A stretch of DNA of 64,000 nucleotides, taken from positions 62,001-126,000 of the forward strand of contig JAYKAV010001787.1 of NCBI GenBank assembly GCA_035582835.1, in the 5' to 3' direction. This stretch comes from Phoebastria nigripes (taxonomy: Eukaryota > Chordata > Aves > Procellariiformes > Diomedeidae). How positions within the stretch are numbered: position 1 is the first letter of the stretch; the number at the start of each line of letters is the position of its first letter. The position numbers and the translations under genes were made by a program. The notes below the pieces were generated by a model. That model had not been told where the DNA came from. It searched no databases and was given only the letters and a program-made list of their open reading frames with translations. This document shows, in pieces, positions 26,446 through 38,830 of this stretch.

Positions 26446-27419
26446 GGTAGAAAGAAGCCCTTTTACAATAATCCTCTTACAAGTCTTTAAAAAAAAATTT
26501 GTTGACTTTAATGCTGCTTACTCGTATTAATTTTGTTTTAGTCTTGTGTTTACAATTCTCTTTGTTTCCAAGTCAATACATTTTATTCTGAATTCTTNCC
26601 AGAAGTTTCAGAGTTAATATGTAAGTAATATACGAAATACAGTAATTATTTTTTTTTTTACAAATTATTTAGGGATATTAGAACTGAATATACTTATTTT
26701 AACAAGAAAAAGGTAATTATTTAAATCAGAGCAATATTCTCAAACATCATATGAGAAGAACCACCTTTTGCCATGTATGAGCTATGAACTGCATTTGAAA
26801 ATGTAAAACGTAATTAGAACCAGCAACTCTCAGTTCTCATTTCATTTTCTGATATACGTACGTAAGTTTAATAAATGCATTGCTCAACCAGCATAAGAAT
26901 TATTTTATGTTTCTTAGCAAATATGTATTTTTGTATTTACAAAGTCACTTAGAAGGTCACTGATTCTACTCTGAAAGTNCAAGAAAGTCATAATAAACCA
27001 CAGCTTGAAACTTCCTTTACTTCAAATTAGAGTGAAGCTCTTGGAAGGAAGAGATGGAACCTGAAGAAGTGACACTTTTTTGGGAAAAAATTTTGACTGT
27101 GCTGGCAGCCATCTTACATTTTACAACACCGGTTCTGGCCCCTCTTGAAACAAAAAGCCCACCCAAAAGCCCCTGAGATGAATCTCAGGAAGTTGGCCAN
27201 TGAGCGAACATATCAGCCTCTTCAGTATGCATAAAGCATACCTCACAGGAGAAAAGAAGAAAGATTATAGTATTAATTCTGCACCACGGGATGACTGTCA
27301 TTTCTGAGGCTCCTTGCTATGTTTATCAATTGCAATAATCAGCTTCATGCCTCTGACACAAGGACCTAGAGTGAGGCTGCATTCCAAAACTGAATGATTC
27401 GGAGAAAGCAAATGTCTCC

Positions 27420-27545
27420 GCATGAACAACCACAGCATGCCAAACCTGAAGTCCATCCAGCCCAGTATCTTGCTCTAGCGGTGGTAGGGGAGGCCCAGAA
27501 AACAGTGCAAGAGCAGGGCAAGCCTATTGAGAAAGTCCCTCTGAA
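27420..27545 (-). mobile_element. Ancient CR1 LINE 3' end, minus strand
   Basis: The plus strand contains GAAGTCCATCCAGCCCAGTA followed by TCTTGCTCTAG. Read on the minus strand this is the near-terminal CR1 motif (ACTGGGCTGGATGGAC), preceded on that strand by GCTTGCCCTGCTCTTGCACT, which is also typical of this part of the 3' UTR. The terminal short tandem repeat of the family is not clearly preserved. The copy is 5'-truncated, as is usual for CR1. It is opposite in orientation to the two CR1 fragments at 47-49 kb. Confidence 0.7.
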
Positions 27546-29443
27546 TACTCAATCAACTTTTTTTGGTGATTTGCAGCTCAAGTCTTTGTGTTNGGTATGT
27601 AAGTAGGTGAGACACATTTTCTTCCCCAAATTTTATGAGGGAGACTCTTCGTATCAGCAAAGTCTCGAAGCAGAGCTCCTCAGCTGAACCACGTGTTCTG
27701 TGAAGAAATATAGCCTTCAGGTTTTTTTGATTTGTCACTTACTAGTTTTATCTGAAATCCTGTCCTCCAGTTATAGTATTAGAAAGGGCAGGAATAATCA
27801 TTCCTGTCCACCTTCCCCATACTAAACCTGACTGTACAGACCACTCCAATATCCCCTGTCAAAAGTCTTCCTTCCAGACGGAGGAGTCTTGTCCNGCTCC
27901 ATTATTCCTCAGGTGGAAAGCATCCATGAACATGTTCATCTCGGTGAGTATTTCCTGGTTTGTTTCCTATCCTTTTCTTAATAATTCCTAACATTTCCAT
28001 TTGGAGACTTTTTTTGACCACAGGGCTGAGACCTTTTTTTTAGAAATGTTCATTTGACTCTCAAATCTCATTTTGAATTAATGGGGCTAATTCAGAGCCC
28101 ACATTTAAATACGCAAAAGAGCTATCTTCCTTTAGCCTGCACTTAATTTTATCTGATTTGTTTGTGTAGAGGAAGACAGAAGAACATTGGATCAAAGTTT
28201 CCTCCTAAAGAAGAGTGGGAACTCACACAAGCATTTGCCCACGTTTNGTCTTTTATGAATTCAGGTAATCTGAACAGTATGTCACTGGGGAAAGGCATTA
28301 AAGCATTTAGCATACATTCAGGCAAGTGGATTTCCCTTTTTTGCTTTACCTCTCTCTGTGTCTAGACAGCTGTAAGGCAGGGACCAGAAATGATGTCCAA
28401 GATGATTCTTCCATTAAATACTTCAGTCCCTTATGCTGGCTTCATACCAATGCAGTTAACAAATAAAGATTCTGCTAACAGTTCATTACCACAAAACTCA
28501 TTCTTACTCAACAAAAGGAAGTAATGACAAAATGTATTTTCTTTTTTCCCTTTCTAAATCTATTTTATCAAAGAAAGCAAGCATCAAGATACCAAACTAC
28601 ACAGAAAGAATTATGGAATACTTCCTTTCTTGTACTCTAACATGTTTTAATTAAAAATGCAAATATTAGCATGATTTTCTGGGCCTTTTTAAATAGGAAA
28701 GTTAGCAAATATTGATATGGACACTATGAACTGATTTTACATTTCCTAGCTTCTCCTTTTAAGGGTTTTTACTTTATTTGTGATTTTGTTCCACCCAAGC
28801 ATTAGCAAAAGATTGGGATCAGGTTATGCATTTAGTGAAATATCACAAAGCTGTAATTAAAATCTCTGCTCTTTGACATCAGCGGTGAGTTGCTGACATG
28901 GATAACAAATGTTTACTTCACATTTTTGTAATNGTGCAAGGGATGACAACAATAACTGCAAGTGTAAGATCTCTTCCACAGATAAGCTTTGGCAGGGAAC
29001 AGCAGAATGCCAGGTGATGATGCAGCAAAACATTTATAGATTATAATAAACCCACCTATTCTTTGTTCATTACTTACTATGTTTAGAACACAAGGCATAG
29101 CTTCTACTCTCAGGAAATAAATTGAATTAAGAACACACCAGGCTTCCTATGTATTCATACCAAACACTTAAGTTTGCTATCCAAGGGATGATATTTGCAA
29201 AGGCTGCAGAAGGGTCATCTGAAGTAAAGGCACTCTTTCGAGAAGAAAATGTACCCAAGCCACTCATGGTCATACTGAGAGACAGCGGCACAAGGCACTG
29301 CATTGCCCAGCTCCTCCACCGATGATGTGTTACAGGACCCCTGGGAGAAGCTCGCATAGTTGTTCGCCTTTCAAATCCCATTTGTGGGAAACTGTTTCAA
29401 AGGGCAGAGTGTAGCAATGGGCAAATGAAGACTGACACCCTGG

Positions 29444-29794
29444 ATGCTGTTGGGCTCAGGAACGCGTATAGCAGAGGATAAGCTTTCTTACATGATTTTG
29501 CTGCCTGAAGTGCAAGCAACCCCTCCAGTACAGAAAAGAGCCAGTTCAAAACCACTGATCACCATCAAACGTGAACAGTCAACTGGGACTGGGGCATCTG
29601 GGACTCGCGAGTCCACCCGCAGGAACCAGGAAGCCTCCTGTGATTGCTCACTGCCCGACCACCAGCCTGCGGTGGCTGGGCAGCCTTTAGTGCCTGCTGA
29701 CTCGCACAGGATTAGACCAGGCAGACAGAGGGGAAAGCCCCATATCATAACAATGGCCCCATTAAAACATTTATTCTTTGGGATGTCAGCCTGA
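29444..29794 (+). other. ATG-started open frame in CpG-containing DNA; unrecognised
   Basis: 116 codons from a genuine ATG (GGATGCTGTTGGGCTC). The product begins MLLGSGTRIAEDKLS, has a basic Ser/Thr-rich centre (KREQSTGTGASGTRESTRRN) and ends FGMSA. The DNA holds more CpG (ACGCG, CTCGCGAG, CCGACC) than its surroundings. The complementary strand is also open (29488-29748), which happens in GC-rich DNA without selection. No family was recognised. A retrocopy fragment, an exon or chance are all possible. Confidence 0.12.
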
Positions 29795-29828
29795 ACTTTG
29801 AATTTCTTTGCTTATGCTGGTTACTCAC

Positions 29829-29860
29829 CTTAATGTTTTTGAACTGTAGTCCTCTGTTCC
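29829..29860 (-). other. Candidate 32-bp microexon, minus strand
   Basis: On the minus strand the sequence GCATTTTCTCTCAG (acceptor) precedes a 32-bp segment ending TTAAG, followed by GTGAGTAA (consensus donor). Two of three frames are open (GTEDYSSKTL or NRGLQFKNIK). Microexons are known in neuronal genes, but strong splice signals also occur by chance in 64 kb. No companion minus-strand exon was identified. Confidence 0.12.
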
Positions 29861-30771
29861 CTGAGAGAAAATGCATATTTAGACTAATTTAAATGCATTA
29901 AGTAGCATACTTATTTTCATGCCCTGCCCTTAAGATGCAGAATGTTACACATAACTTCCTATAATGTAAATTAGAATTTAATATCCATGGAGTTGCACCT
30001 TGAGAATATACCCTGGAGTATTTATTACCAAAGTATGATTGTTACCTGATTCAGTACATATTTTGGTACACAGAATGCACCGTGTCCCCCTTTCACCTTA
30101 GGGATGTAAATAAATATTTTTGTAAACATGCACTATTTAACTTACATATCACAGCAGATCCTGCAAATCCATATTTTGCTTCTTGCAAAAAAATAAATAG
30201 CAGATTTATCCAAATGATGCAACAAAAGATATAAAGGAACTCCTGCCTAGAACCAATTTCCAAATGTCTTGGTTACACTGAATCTTAACCATTTTCTCAA
30301 AATAGCTTTAATGATCTTATTTAATCACAGCCTTTCGCATACCAAATGAGGCAGCACATGATACACTGTGCAAGAAAAATTAGAGAAGCTGCAAAATACT
30401 GACCAGCTTTCTTGGTAGCAGAAGACACAGACTGCTCATCCTTAGGCGATCATGCGATTTCTGCCTCCCCGCTTCCTTCCCATCTTTTTGGGCTGTATGC
30501 TGCCAAGTGTTACAGAATCACATGCTGGGGCTGAATGAAACTGATTTCAGGAGCACATGGGATGATGGACATCCCTTAGCCATTTGCTAGCCCAGGCAGC
30601 TTTGATGGCTACTGCTGAAGAAGGTCTGGATGGTGAATCCACCAATTTGCCAGGTTGTTAAAACTTGCTAAATAAAGTGAAGACTTCCCACTATGCCAAA
30701 TTCTCCTGATGAGACTTTTACAATCAAGCCAAGAACTTTGCTCCTTCCCCACTCACAGGAAGAGAGATACG

Positions 30772-30855
30772 CCTTGATTCAGCAATGTACTTTAGCATGT
30801 GCCTCAAACTACTCTATTGAGTGGTCTCCACTGTCCTCAAGTACCTCACCTCAGT
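30772..30855. repeat. Old palindromic MITE-like relic
   Basis: The left arm CCTTGATTCAGCAATGTACT continues into TTAGCATGTGCCTCAAACTA, the same arm sequence as the relic at 2549-2645 but better preserved. The middle holds ACTCTATTGAGTGG where the family has an AGTCCCATTGA-type core. The right arm (TCCTCAAGTACCTCA) is degraded. Two copies with shared arms in one 64-kb window support a dispersed family. Confidence 0.5.
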
Positions 30856-33800
30856 TTAGATAAAACATAAAAGGTAACTCAGTCTGATCTAATTAAGTCA
30901 AAGGAAAGTGTGACCTGCTTTTAGCCTGCAGGGGCAAACAGGAGAGATTTTAGCATCATACATCAGGTTGGTTGTTGTATATGAAATAAGCTGGTGCTCA
31001 TGGATCTAGGCCACAGACGAGCAGCATTTCTTCATATGAACCATCACTGGATCAACAGTCTCAGCAAAAAAACATAAAAGCTTGAATGCACTAAGTGATT
31101 AAGTAAATACATGATTCAGAGCTATTTTCTCTAGAAATTCATGAGGAAGCTGTAGATAGCTGGTGCATATATTCCTGCTGTCTTCCATAGACAGAAGAGT
31201 TCAATTTCCAGGAGTGTCAACTCTGTCAGATTCCCTCAACCCTAAAAGTTTTAGCTTTCCAGGATTTTCAGAGCTCATCAAGGACTTAGCTCATCAAGCT
31301 CTGTTAACCATAGCATCGTTCATGTTCTTAAAATGTGCCTTTGCCAAAATCTGTTAAAGAAATGCCCTTCTATTACTCCAAAATACAAAACAGGGCCAAT
31401 AATGGTGGTTTTTTGTCTGTGACATCTTCTAATTCAAGAATTACTTAATCCACATGGCTGAATTTCCTTGGGCCGCANACAGGTTGGATTTGAGAGTGAA
31501 TGATGAAACAAAGCATTATGTTTTAGCTTAAGCCCTTCAAAAGAATAACTAACTGATGATGAATTTTCAAGGGGATTATGCCTCAGGACACAAATGTGAA
31601 GCCTCTTTGGCTTGCATAGAGTAAGGCAATCAGACCAAACTTCCTATAAATACGATGCCTGAATTAGGCCTTGTTAGACCAAGATTCACAAATCTACTTT
31701 GCTACCTTGTAGTAACAGCAGGAAACTTAGCAAGAGAAAAAGGGAGACTTAATATTGCTTCAGACTGTTTCTCCTACAAATTAAGCACTTTCAGTGCAGG
31801 TTGAAGATGACATAGCAGCTGCAGAGCATGTTGAATTGATTTTGCCAGGTATGTGCCTGCATGGGGATGCTTTTTACTTTAGTAACTGGAGGGTTAATTA
31901 ATTCTGGGAGNGTAAACAGGTTGGTTAAGCAGGAGTCCAGACAAGCTGACACGTTCCAGTTGGCTAGGACTTAGGAGCAGACTAAACATGTTTCGAGAAT
32001 AACTAATCTGCTTCCCTGAACACCTATTTGCTAAATTAACATGAAGCCAGAGCTGTGCAGAAGTTGGAGAGCTGCTGGCAATAAGCTGGTTAGGCTGTTC
32101 CTCAGATCTGTGGGTTTCTGAAGTAGTTTTCTAGAAGAAAATTCAAGTTGCACCTTTAGTAAGAGAAATCTCAGATAATTAGAGCCTGACAGTTTATTTC
32201 ATAACTTTAAACATTTTATCTAAGAAGAAAAGAAAATCTTTCTTCTAGAACATACTTGGGGAAAGTTGTTTCTCTATATGACAATCTGCAGAATGGACAT
32301 TGCATGGTTTTTCAGTAACAAGGAATTTAGATGGGTGAGAGGAAAATGACAAGCTAGAAATGGTTCAAATGGGCTCTCATTCTTTCAAAAAACTTCAAAA
32401 TGGCTAAAGTATTCCAGTGACAATTTTATTCTTCTCCCAATGTTTGTATTTTGCCAAAATCGATGAAAACCAAAGGATTTTGACTTGGTAACTAAAACTG
32501 AAGTTTCACAAGGGAGGGCAGATCAGGTGCTCCATGCTGACATTTCCAGGTCACATTACTTTTTTCTATTATGAGTCACGGTCACTAGTGTCCATTCTGG
32601 AAAGTCCTTGGACAGTCCAAATGGAAAACAAACAAGATCTTTCCTGGGTACCATGACTAGAGTCTGACTGGAANTATCAGACTGGAAGTATTTGACATTT
32701 TGTGGCAAAGTACATTTGTTCAAAGCTCTCAGCTATTCAGGTGTTTAGGAAGAAACTAAAATGCATATAGAAAGCAGGAACACTGAAAAATGTTATTGAA
32801 TGATTTTTCTTTGAAAACCAGAAATTTTTGGTCACTGTATTGAAAAGCCTTCATTCACTTTGAACGTAAATACAACAGAGTTAAGATTCTCACGGAGGAC
32901 TCATCTCTGATTTAACTTGTATTCAACNACCTCATCCCAAATGGATGATGCCAAAGACCACCATTCCCTGCAACTTTTGAGCTTTAAAACCTACCCCATT
33001 CTCAGAAACACAGTTAGAAATGATCTAGTAATGATAAAAATCATGTGTACAGATATATTGGACTGTATAAGATACTGGTTTTCTTCAGTCATACACTCAG
33101 GAAATATTGTCACTCTCTTAATTTTTAGTCTATTTAGTTCTAGGTGAGCACATACGTAAACTACATTGAAGTATCTCATTTGTATACATCAGGCTATCCA
33201 CGGTTTACTATATGGAGGTATCACATTATTAATAGCTGTTTTCCTTAAATAGACTACAGTTTGCTTTAATCTTCCTTTCTGTGCATGATCTTGCAAGAGT
33301 AAAAAGGCTTTCATACAAAGGCTGTGTTTTTATATGCAAATCTATCATTTGATTACATACTTTTTTGTCCCTACATTATCATGAATATTTCTGATGAATG
33401 TTTTATGGGTTAGGTTTAGGATTTGTGAGCTATTTCAAATTTTATCTGTTTGCCATATCATCTGCAAATACCGCATCTTTGTTGATGTTGATTGGTGTCA
33501 TTTACATATTTATCACACTTTTATTTTCAAGGATGTTTTGCTATAAATGGTCTGTCCCCATTTCTCCTCCATGTACTAATAGTACATAGATATATTTTCA
33601 AACTGAGCTCATTTCCATATATAATTTTTTTGGTTAACAATAAATCACCACTTAGAGACATCCTATTCAATANAATTGCCACCTTCATACGTATCTGACA
33701 TATGGTTTCTGAGTAATTAAAGATAACGGGAGCAGTTTACAATGCACTTTGCAACCCACTTCATAGTCCAGAGAGCTCAATGATTTTCCACAAGGACTAG

Positions 33801-36800
33801 GCTAAAAGGAGCGCTGCAGGACTGGGGAGAAACAAGTGTCAACAAAACTGGTGATGCAGAGTTGATCTTATAACTGGTAACTCTTGGCCACAAAAAAAAA
33901 AAGACCTTCTTTTTGTTTTCTCAAGAAAAATGGCTGTTTACAGTGGTGCTTGATGGGGTTATGAGGGTCCAGATCCATAAGTGGGATGCAGCAACTGGAG
34001 GCTTTTTAGTATGTACCACATGCCAACAGAAGACTGCTGAACCTACGGTGATGCCCTGAAATGGATCTCATGCTTCAGAAAAGGCCAGATGCCATGTAAG
34101 CTTTACCACTTGCTGCTGACCAGCAGCTCTTCAATCCTTCTTGCACATTCACTGCTTGTTCTTCATCCATCCATACTTCTCTACGTTCANAATTCTTTCC
34201 CTTTTCTCACCCTACCTTCTGGTGTGTTCACCTTCTTGCTAAATCCCTTACTTATGCAAGAGTACGAGGGAAAAGGGTAGAAATGATGCAGAGAAATGTC
34301 AGCAATCGATTCCTTTTTAGTTTTGCCATTACACTCACAGCACTGAAAAAGGCACTGACGTTGAAGCGCATTTCCCCACTCCCACTCAGAATCCTCTTGG
34401 GTGAACAGCCTGTTTGTGACCCTCTCCTGTCAGGGTGCAAGCACTGAGTGTGCTTCTAAACAAAATGTNGTGATTTGCTCATATATGAAATAATTCAGAA
34501 AGATTGTACATGCCCCTGAATAGTTCAGGTTGGACAGTGACAGTTATCATTTCTGGTGCTAGCACCAGTTAACCCATAGATTTTCTGTCGCTAAAGAATA
34601 GTAGGGAACACTTTACTAAGGATTTTTCCTTCTAGTGGTGGAGGGCTGCAATACATCCACAATAGTATACTAATGAATGTGTGATACATCTGTTCATCAA
34701 AGGTGCTCATAATTATATCTCCAGGCTTATCACTAAAATTCACAGATATGTGAATGCTTACACACTTTATGTGCTAATATTTTTTGGATCTATCGCCCGT
34801 AAGAAACTTCTCATGCATCCTGCTAGCTGACTCTGAACATGCACAAAACAATCCTATTTATTCATTAGTGAAAAGAGAATCGGCTGCCGTGTTATGAACA
34901 GGAGCGCTTTCCTCCCTAATCTTCCACTGGTTTATTACAGTCTATTACAAAGTTCTCAAAATAATCAGTTTCCCATGAGCTTCTGTTATCTCACTTTATT
35001 TATTAATTGCAATGACACTCCATGCTGAACCAACCCTTTGACCGAGGACTGCCTGCTTGCTGATATAAAAATGTATTTATGACAACAGTGTTTTGGAACA
35101 TGGTCTTAAAAAAAAAGTTTCTAATTCTGTTTTTAAACAGAAAGATGAAACTAGATGAACCTCAGAGATAGGGGCTTGCTCACAGGCAGTAAAAGGAGCT
35201 GCAACCAGAAACTGCTGTTTCGAGTAAAATAGTTGTTTCCTAGTAGATATTGACACAATACATACATTTTCTCTAGGTCACCAAGTCCTGCGAAAGCTCC
35301 TTTTGGAATGACTCTCATCTTGGTGAGGACAAATCTCCTGAAAATAGAGAAAATGTGGTGATTATTCACTATTCACAACATGGGACTGCGTGGCAGCCTT
35401 GTCGGTACAGGAGAGGCCTTTATCGCTGGTACAAGGATAGGCTCCAGCCTGAAGGCTTCGGCGTCTAAATACAGCTGTAATGTTCAAAGGCTTCCTGGGA
35501 CTCCAACTGCCTGCCCAGACCAAAATTACAGCACAGCATTGAGCTGCTCAGCATCTGGAGCTGCTCAGGGGAAATAGCATCCGTCAGTAGTTGCAATTTC
35601 CCTGTTTGCTTCAGTAAGAAATCCAGACCCGGTCACCGCAGCTTTGCTGTGTGCTGGGAGGAAACAGCATCTTTCTCATCTTGACCTCTCTTTTGAGAGA
35701 TGCTCAAGCACAGGATGAAGCAGTGCTGTGGAGCCAGACGGGGGTGACTTGCTTACANAAGGTTGTGAGGTGGTACATGCATGCTCATGCAAGATAAGCC
35801 TTAACCTGCTGCACAGATAATTTAAGGAGCCAGCTACTATCTCCCGTCAGTGCAACTTTAATACCCTTTATTGCTTCTCAGTCTCTCTTCAAATTAGTTC
35901 ATAATGTGCCACAAAATAAGGACTTTGGAATACACAACTCGATCACACATGCACCAAGACAACATTTGAATCATTTTTTAAAGGTCACAGAATATGCTTT
36001 ATGAAGAAAAAACATTTAAAATATCATATAAACCTTTTTGTTAACCTGGACTCATCTCCTTTTATCACAATAAACAAAGAGGATGACGGGACTTCTGATG
36101 GCACTCAGCAAATGAAAGGTAGGGTATCTACTACTCCTTGGAGAAATAAGGTGTTATCTGGGTAATTGTTTTCTTTCACGCATTTAATCATTCATAGGTA
36201 GTGAAGACAAACAATTGCATATATTAACACGACCTGCTCATCAAGATAACATGCTTCACATGACACGCTTATGACTAGATGCTAAGTCAAGAAAGTGTAG
36301 CTGAGACATGAGAAAGCCCACAGAGACTTTGTAGGGAGAAATAATGTATTTTTGTATTTGCTGCTGAGAATAAAAGTAATATTCAAACTCCCAGGTATTA
36401 AACACGAAGCAGATAAAATAAGCAAGACATCAGATAATACCGGTTGTATCGAATGATAGCTGTTAAAAAAAATTGTATTTTCTTTTTTAAAAAAACATCA
36501 CCTGTGTTACATAGACGAATATCACCCTGTGATTCAGTTTCTCAGTCTGTTTTCCCATGGAAATGGAAATGAATTGTTTTCTGAATTACTATGGAAGTCT
36601 TTTTTTCAGTGAGCATGCCTGCTAGAGCATGCCTCATTTTTATCATCTCAGAACTGGTGTTGCATGGCTGCTTGGGATTGCCTTTCAGCTCGTGTCTGTG
36701 CTGCCTTATTGTAAGGTCTGCAGGAGGACAGAAATGGGAAGTCAGCCTGGTATTACCTGCTGTGTAGTCCTGCAAATTTTAACACAATACCTCAAAACTA

Positions 36801-38519
36801 GAGACTTACTTTCTTACCGTTCACATAAAGTATTCATACAATCCTCATCTATTTTTTATTACAGCTGATTAGTTTAGAATTTTCATGGGAGATTATCATG
36901 TTTTAATCAAAGTCATAGGGAAAAAAGTATTATTCTGACAGAATACCACTGTGAAAGGTTCCTATTTTTTAATTGTAGGTCTTTAGTAGAATCTACCCCC
37001 TCATTTAGATTCCCAAACATGAGTTAATATTTACTTAAGTGGGATAAAGTCAATGCACGCCTCACCTAGCTCTAGAGATGTCACTGTGATTACACCAGGA
37101 GTGAACTTGGCCCCATGCTTTTTTAAACATTGAAATTGATGGTATTCTCAGTCCTGAAATGATTAAGTCAATTTGGTATCCCATTATTCTTGTACTATCA
37201 TTAATGTAAGTCAGAAAAAGCTTCAACACACTGTCACACAAGAATTACAGTATTGAGATCATTATGCAAATGTTAGAAGGATTAAAGAGCTTCCAGAAAA
37301 GGCCTAACCTGGATTAGGCAATTTGTAAAGCCCTACTGAAAACACGGCCGGTGTAATGCATGCAAAGCTACGGCTGTGCTTTCAGAGTGCAGCTAGGTAC
37401 AATGGATCCTCGCAGAACACCCAGCAGGCTTAGTGCTACAAAGCTGAACCATCAGGAAACTCTTTAACTTTGATCTGCTTTGAAACCTTTCCTAAACTCT
37501 CCTTTGTAGAAATGCACACCTAATTTTGGAGCCCTAGAAAGCGGGCTCTGTCTGAAAAGCTGCCTATAATTTTTTTTATGGCAATGTTCTAAAATTAATC
37601 CTCTCTCTGCAGGTGCAGATCATCAGGAGGTTTGCAATTTTTTAATTAAACACTGGCCTACGCCATGCTTCACCACACAAGAATTTACAGCCTGATCCCA
37701 AAACTACTTAAAGAAGGGAACCTCATTCATAGATGAGGATACCTGTATGAGGAAAGCCACAAGTGCATAGAAGTAAAAATCAAAGCTCAAATCTTGAGCT
37801 TCTTTGTTGAATAGCCTGTTAACCTGTTTTAATAAGGTGCCAGAATTCAGGAGCCACGTGTCTAATGCCCTGGAGCAGTTAAAGTAGAACTGAAGTTTAA
37901 TAGCTGAAGTCTCACATTCCACTTTAAAAAAATTAAGGTTAATTGTTTTTAAACATCCCTGAGTAGGCTAATAAAGTCAGCCTTAATGGTATAACGAACA
38001 CTGAAAATTAGAATCAGCTACTTGTTGAATTATCAACTGTATAATGAATAGGAGTCTATTATAACTAGCCAAATGCTGTATTGTCAATAAATCTCACCAA
38101 TTAGGCTCCAAGAATCAATCTGTACTTAACTTGAGATACTGGCTGTTCAGTACCAATTCTTTCTGAGGTACATGGAGAAAATAATTGAAAAGCATTTCCT
38201 TGGTTTTGCTGGCATTATTTTAGGGTCAAAGAAATTAATACAGCCCACCTTCGTTCAAGCATGCTTCATGTCAAGACAAACAAGTAAACAAAAGCATCCT
38301 TTAAAAAAACATATGCTTAATTGACAGATGCAGTATTTGGTCCTAAAAAATTATGTAAGCAATTAGGCACCAGCAAGGAAAGCACTGAAAAGCCTAAACA
38401 GTCAGTGCATGGTGTGGAATTGAAAACCCAGAGCCAGGTGCCNGACACAAGGCGTGAGAAAGGTTAGACGATCCAAAAATCTGTACACAGAGCTAGCCCC
38501 CAGGAAACACTAAATCCCA

Positions 38520-38830
38520 CCTCCCAGAGCTTTCAGCTCTGCGTCAGAGCTGCAGGTGTAGCACCAGCCTCAACACACACAGGGAGCCCCGGCTCGCAGC
38601 AAGGCTTTGCCGGGAGGGAGGAAGGCATCATGGTCTCTCAACACAGCCCTGGCAGACAAAGCACAGACACAGGGAACGGGAGTCCTGGCTTCAAGTCCCC
38701 CCTTGCCCTGAGTGGTGCAAACTCCCCTATTTCATGCCCCAGGAGGATGCTCAGCGGCCAAGGGACCTCTCCCTGTCTAGGCTCGAGCATCGTGCAGCCA
38801 GGGCTAGACTCATTGTGCCACCAAAGAGGA
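38520..38830. other. GC-rich island without recognised gene
   Basis: A block of about 310 bp visibly richer in G and C than its flanks, with scattered CpG (CCCCGGCTCGC, GCCGGGAGG, GGCTCGAGCATCGTG). A part (GGGAGTCCTGGCTTCAAGTC then CCCCCTTG) resembles the GGAGTCCTGGCTCC-type low-copy repeats I remember from turtle and crocodile DNA. ATG-started frames here are short and unrecognised. CpG density looks too low for a promoter island. Confidence 0.3.

Larger units (their letters stand above)
18070..27415. other. Unique non-coding DNA with small repeats
   Basis: Holds the palindromic relic at 20248, the 21-bp direct repeats at 21105, T and A tracts and a rising number of isolated Ns after 21.8 kb. 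The minus-strand frames at 24088-24395 overlap each other in different frames and match nothing known. Confidence 0.5.
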
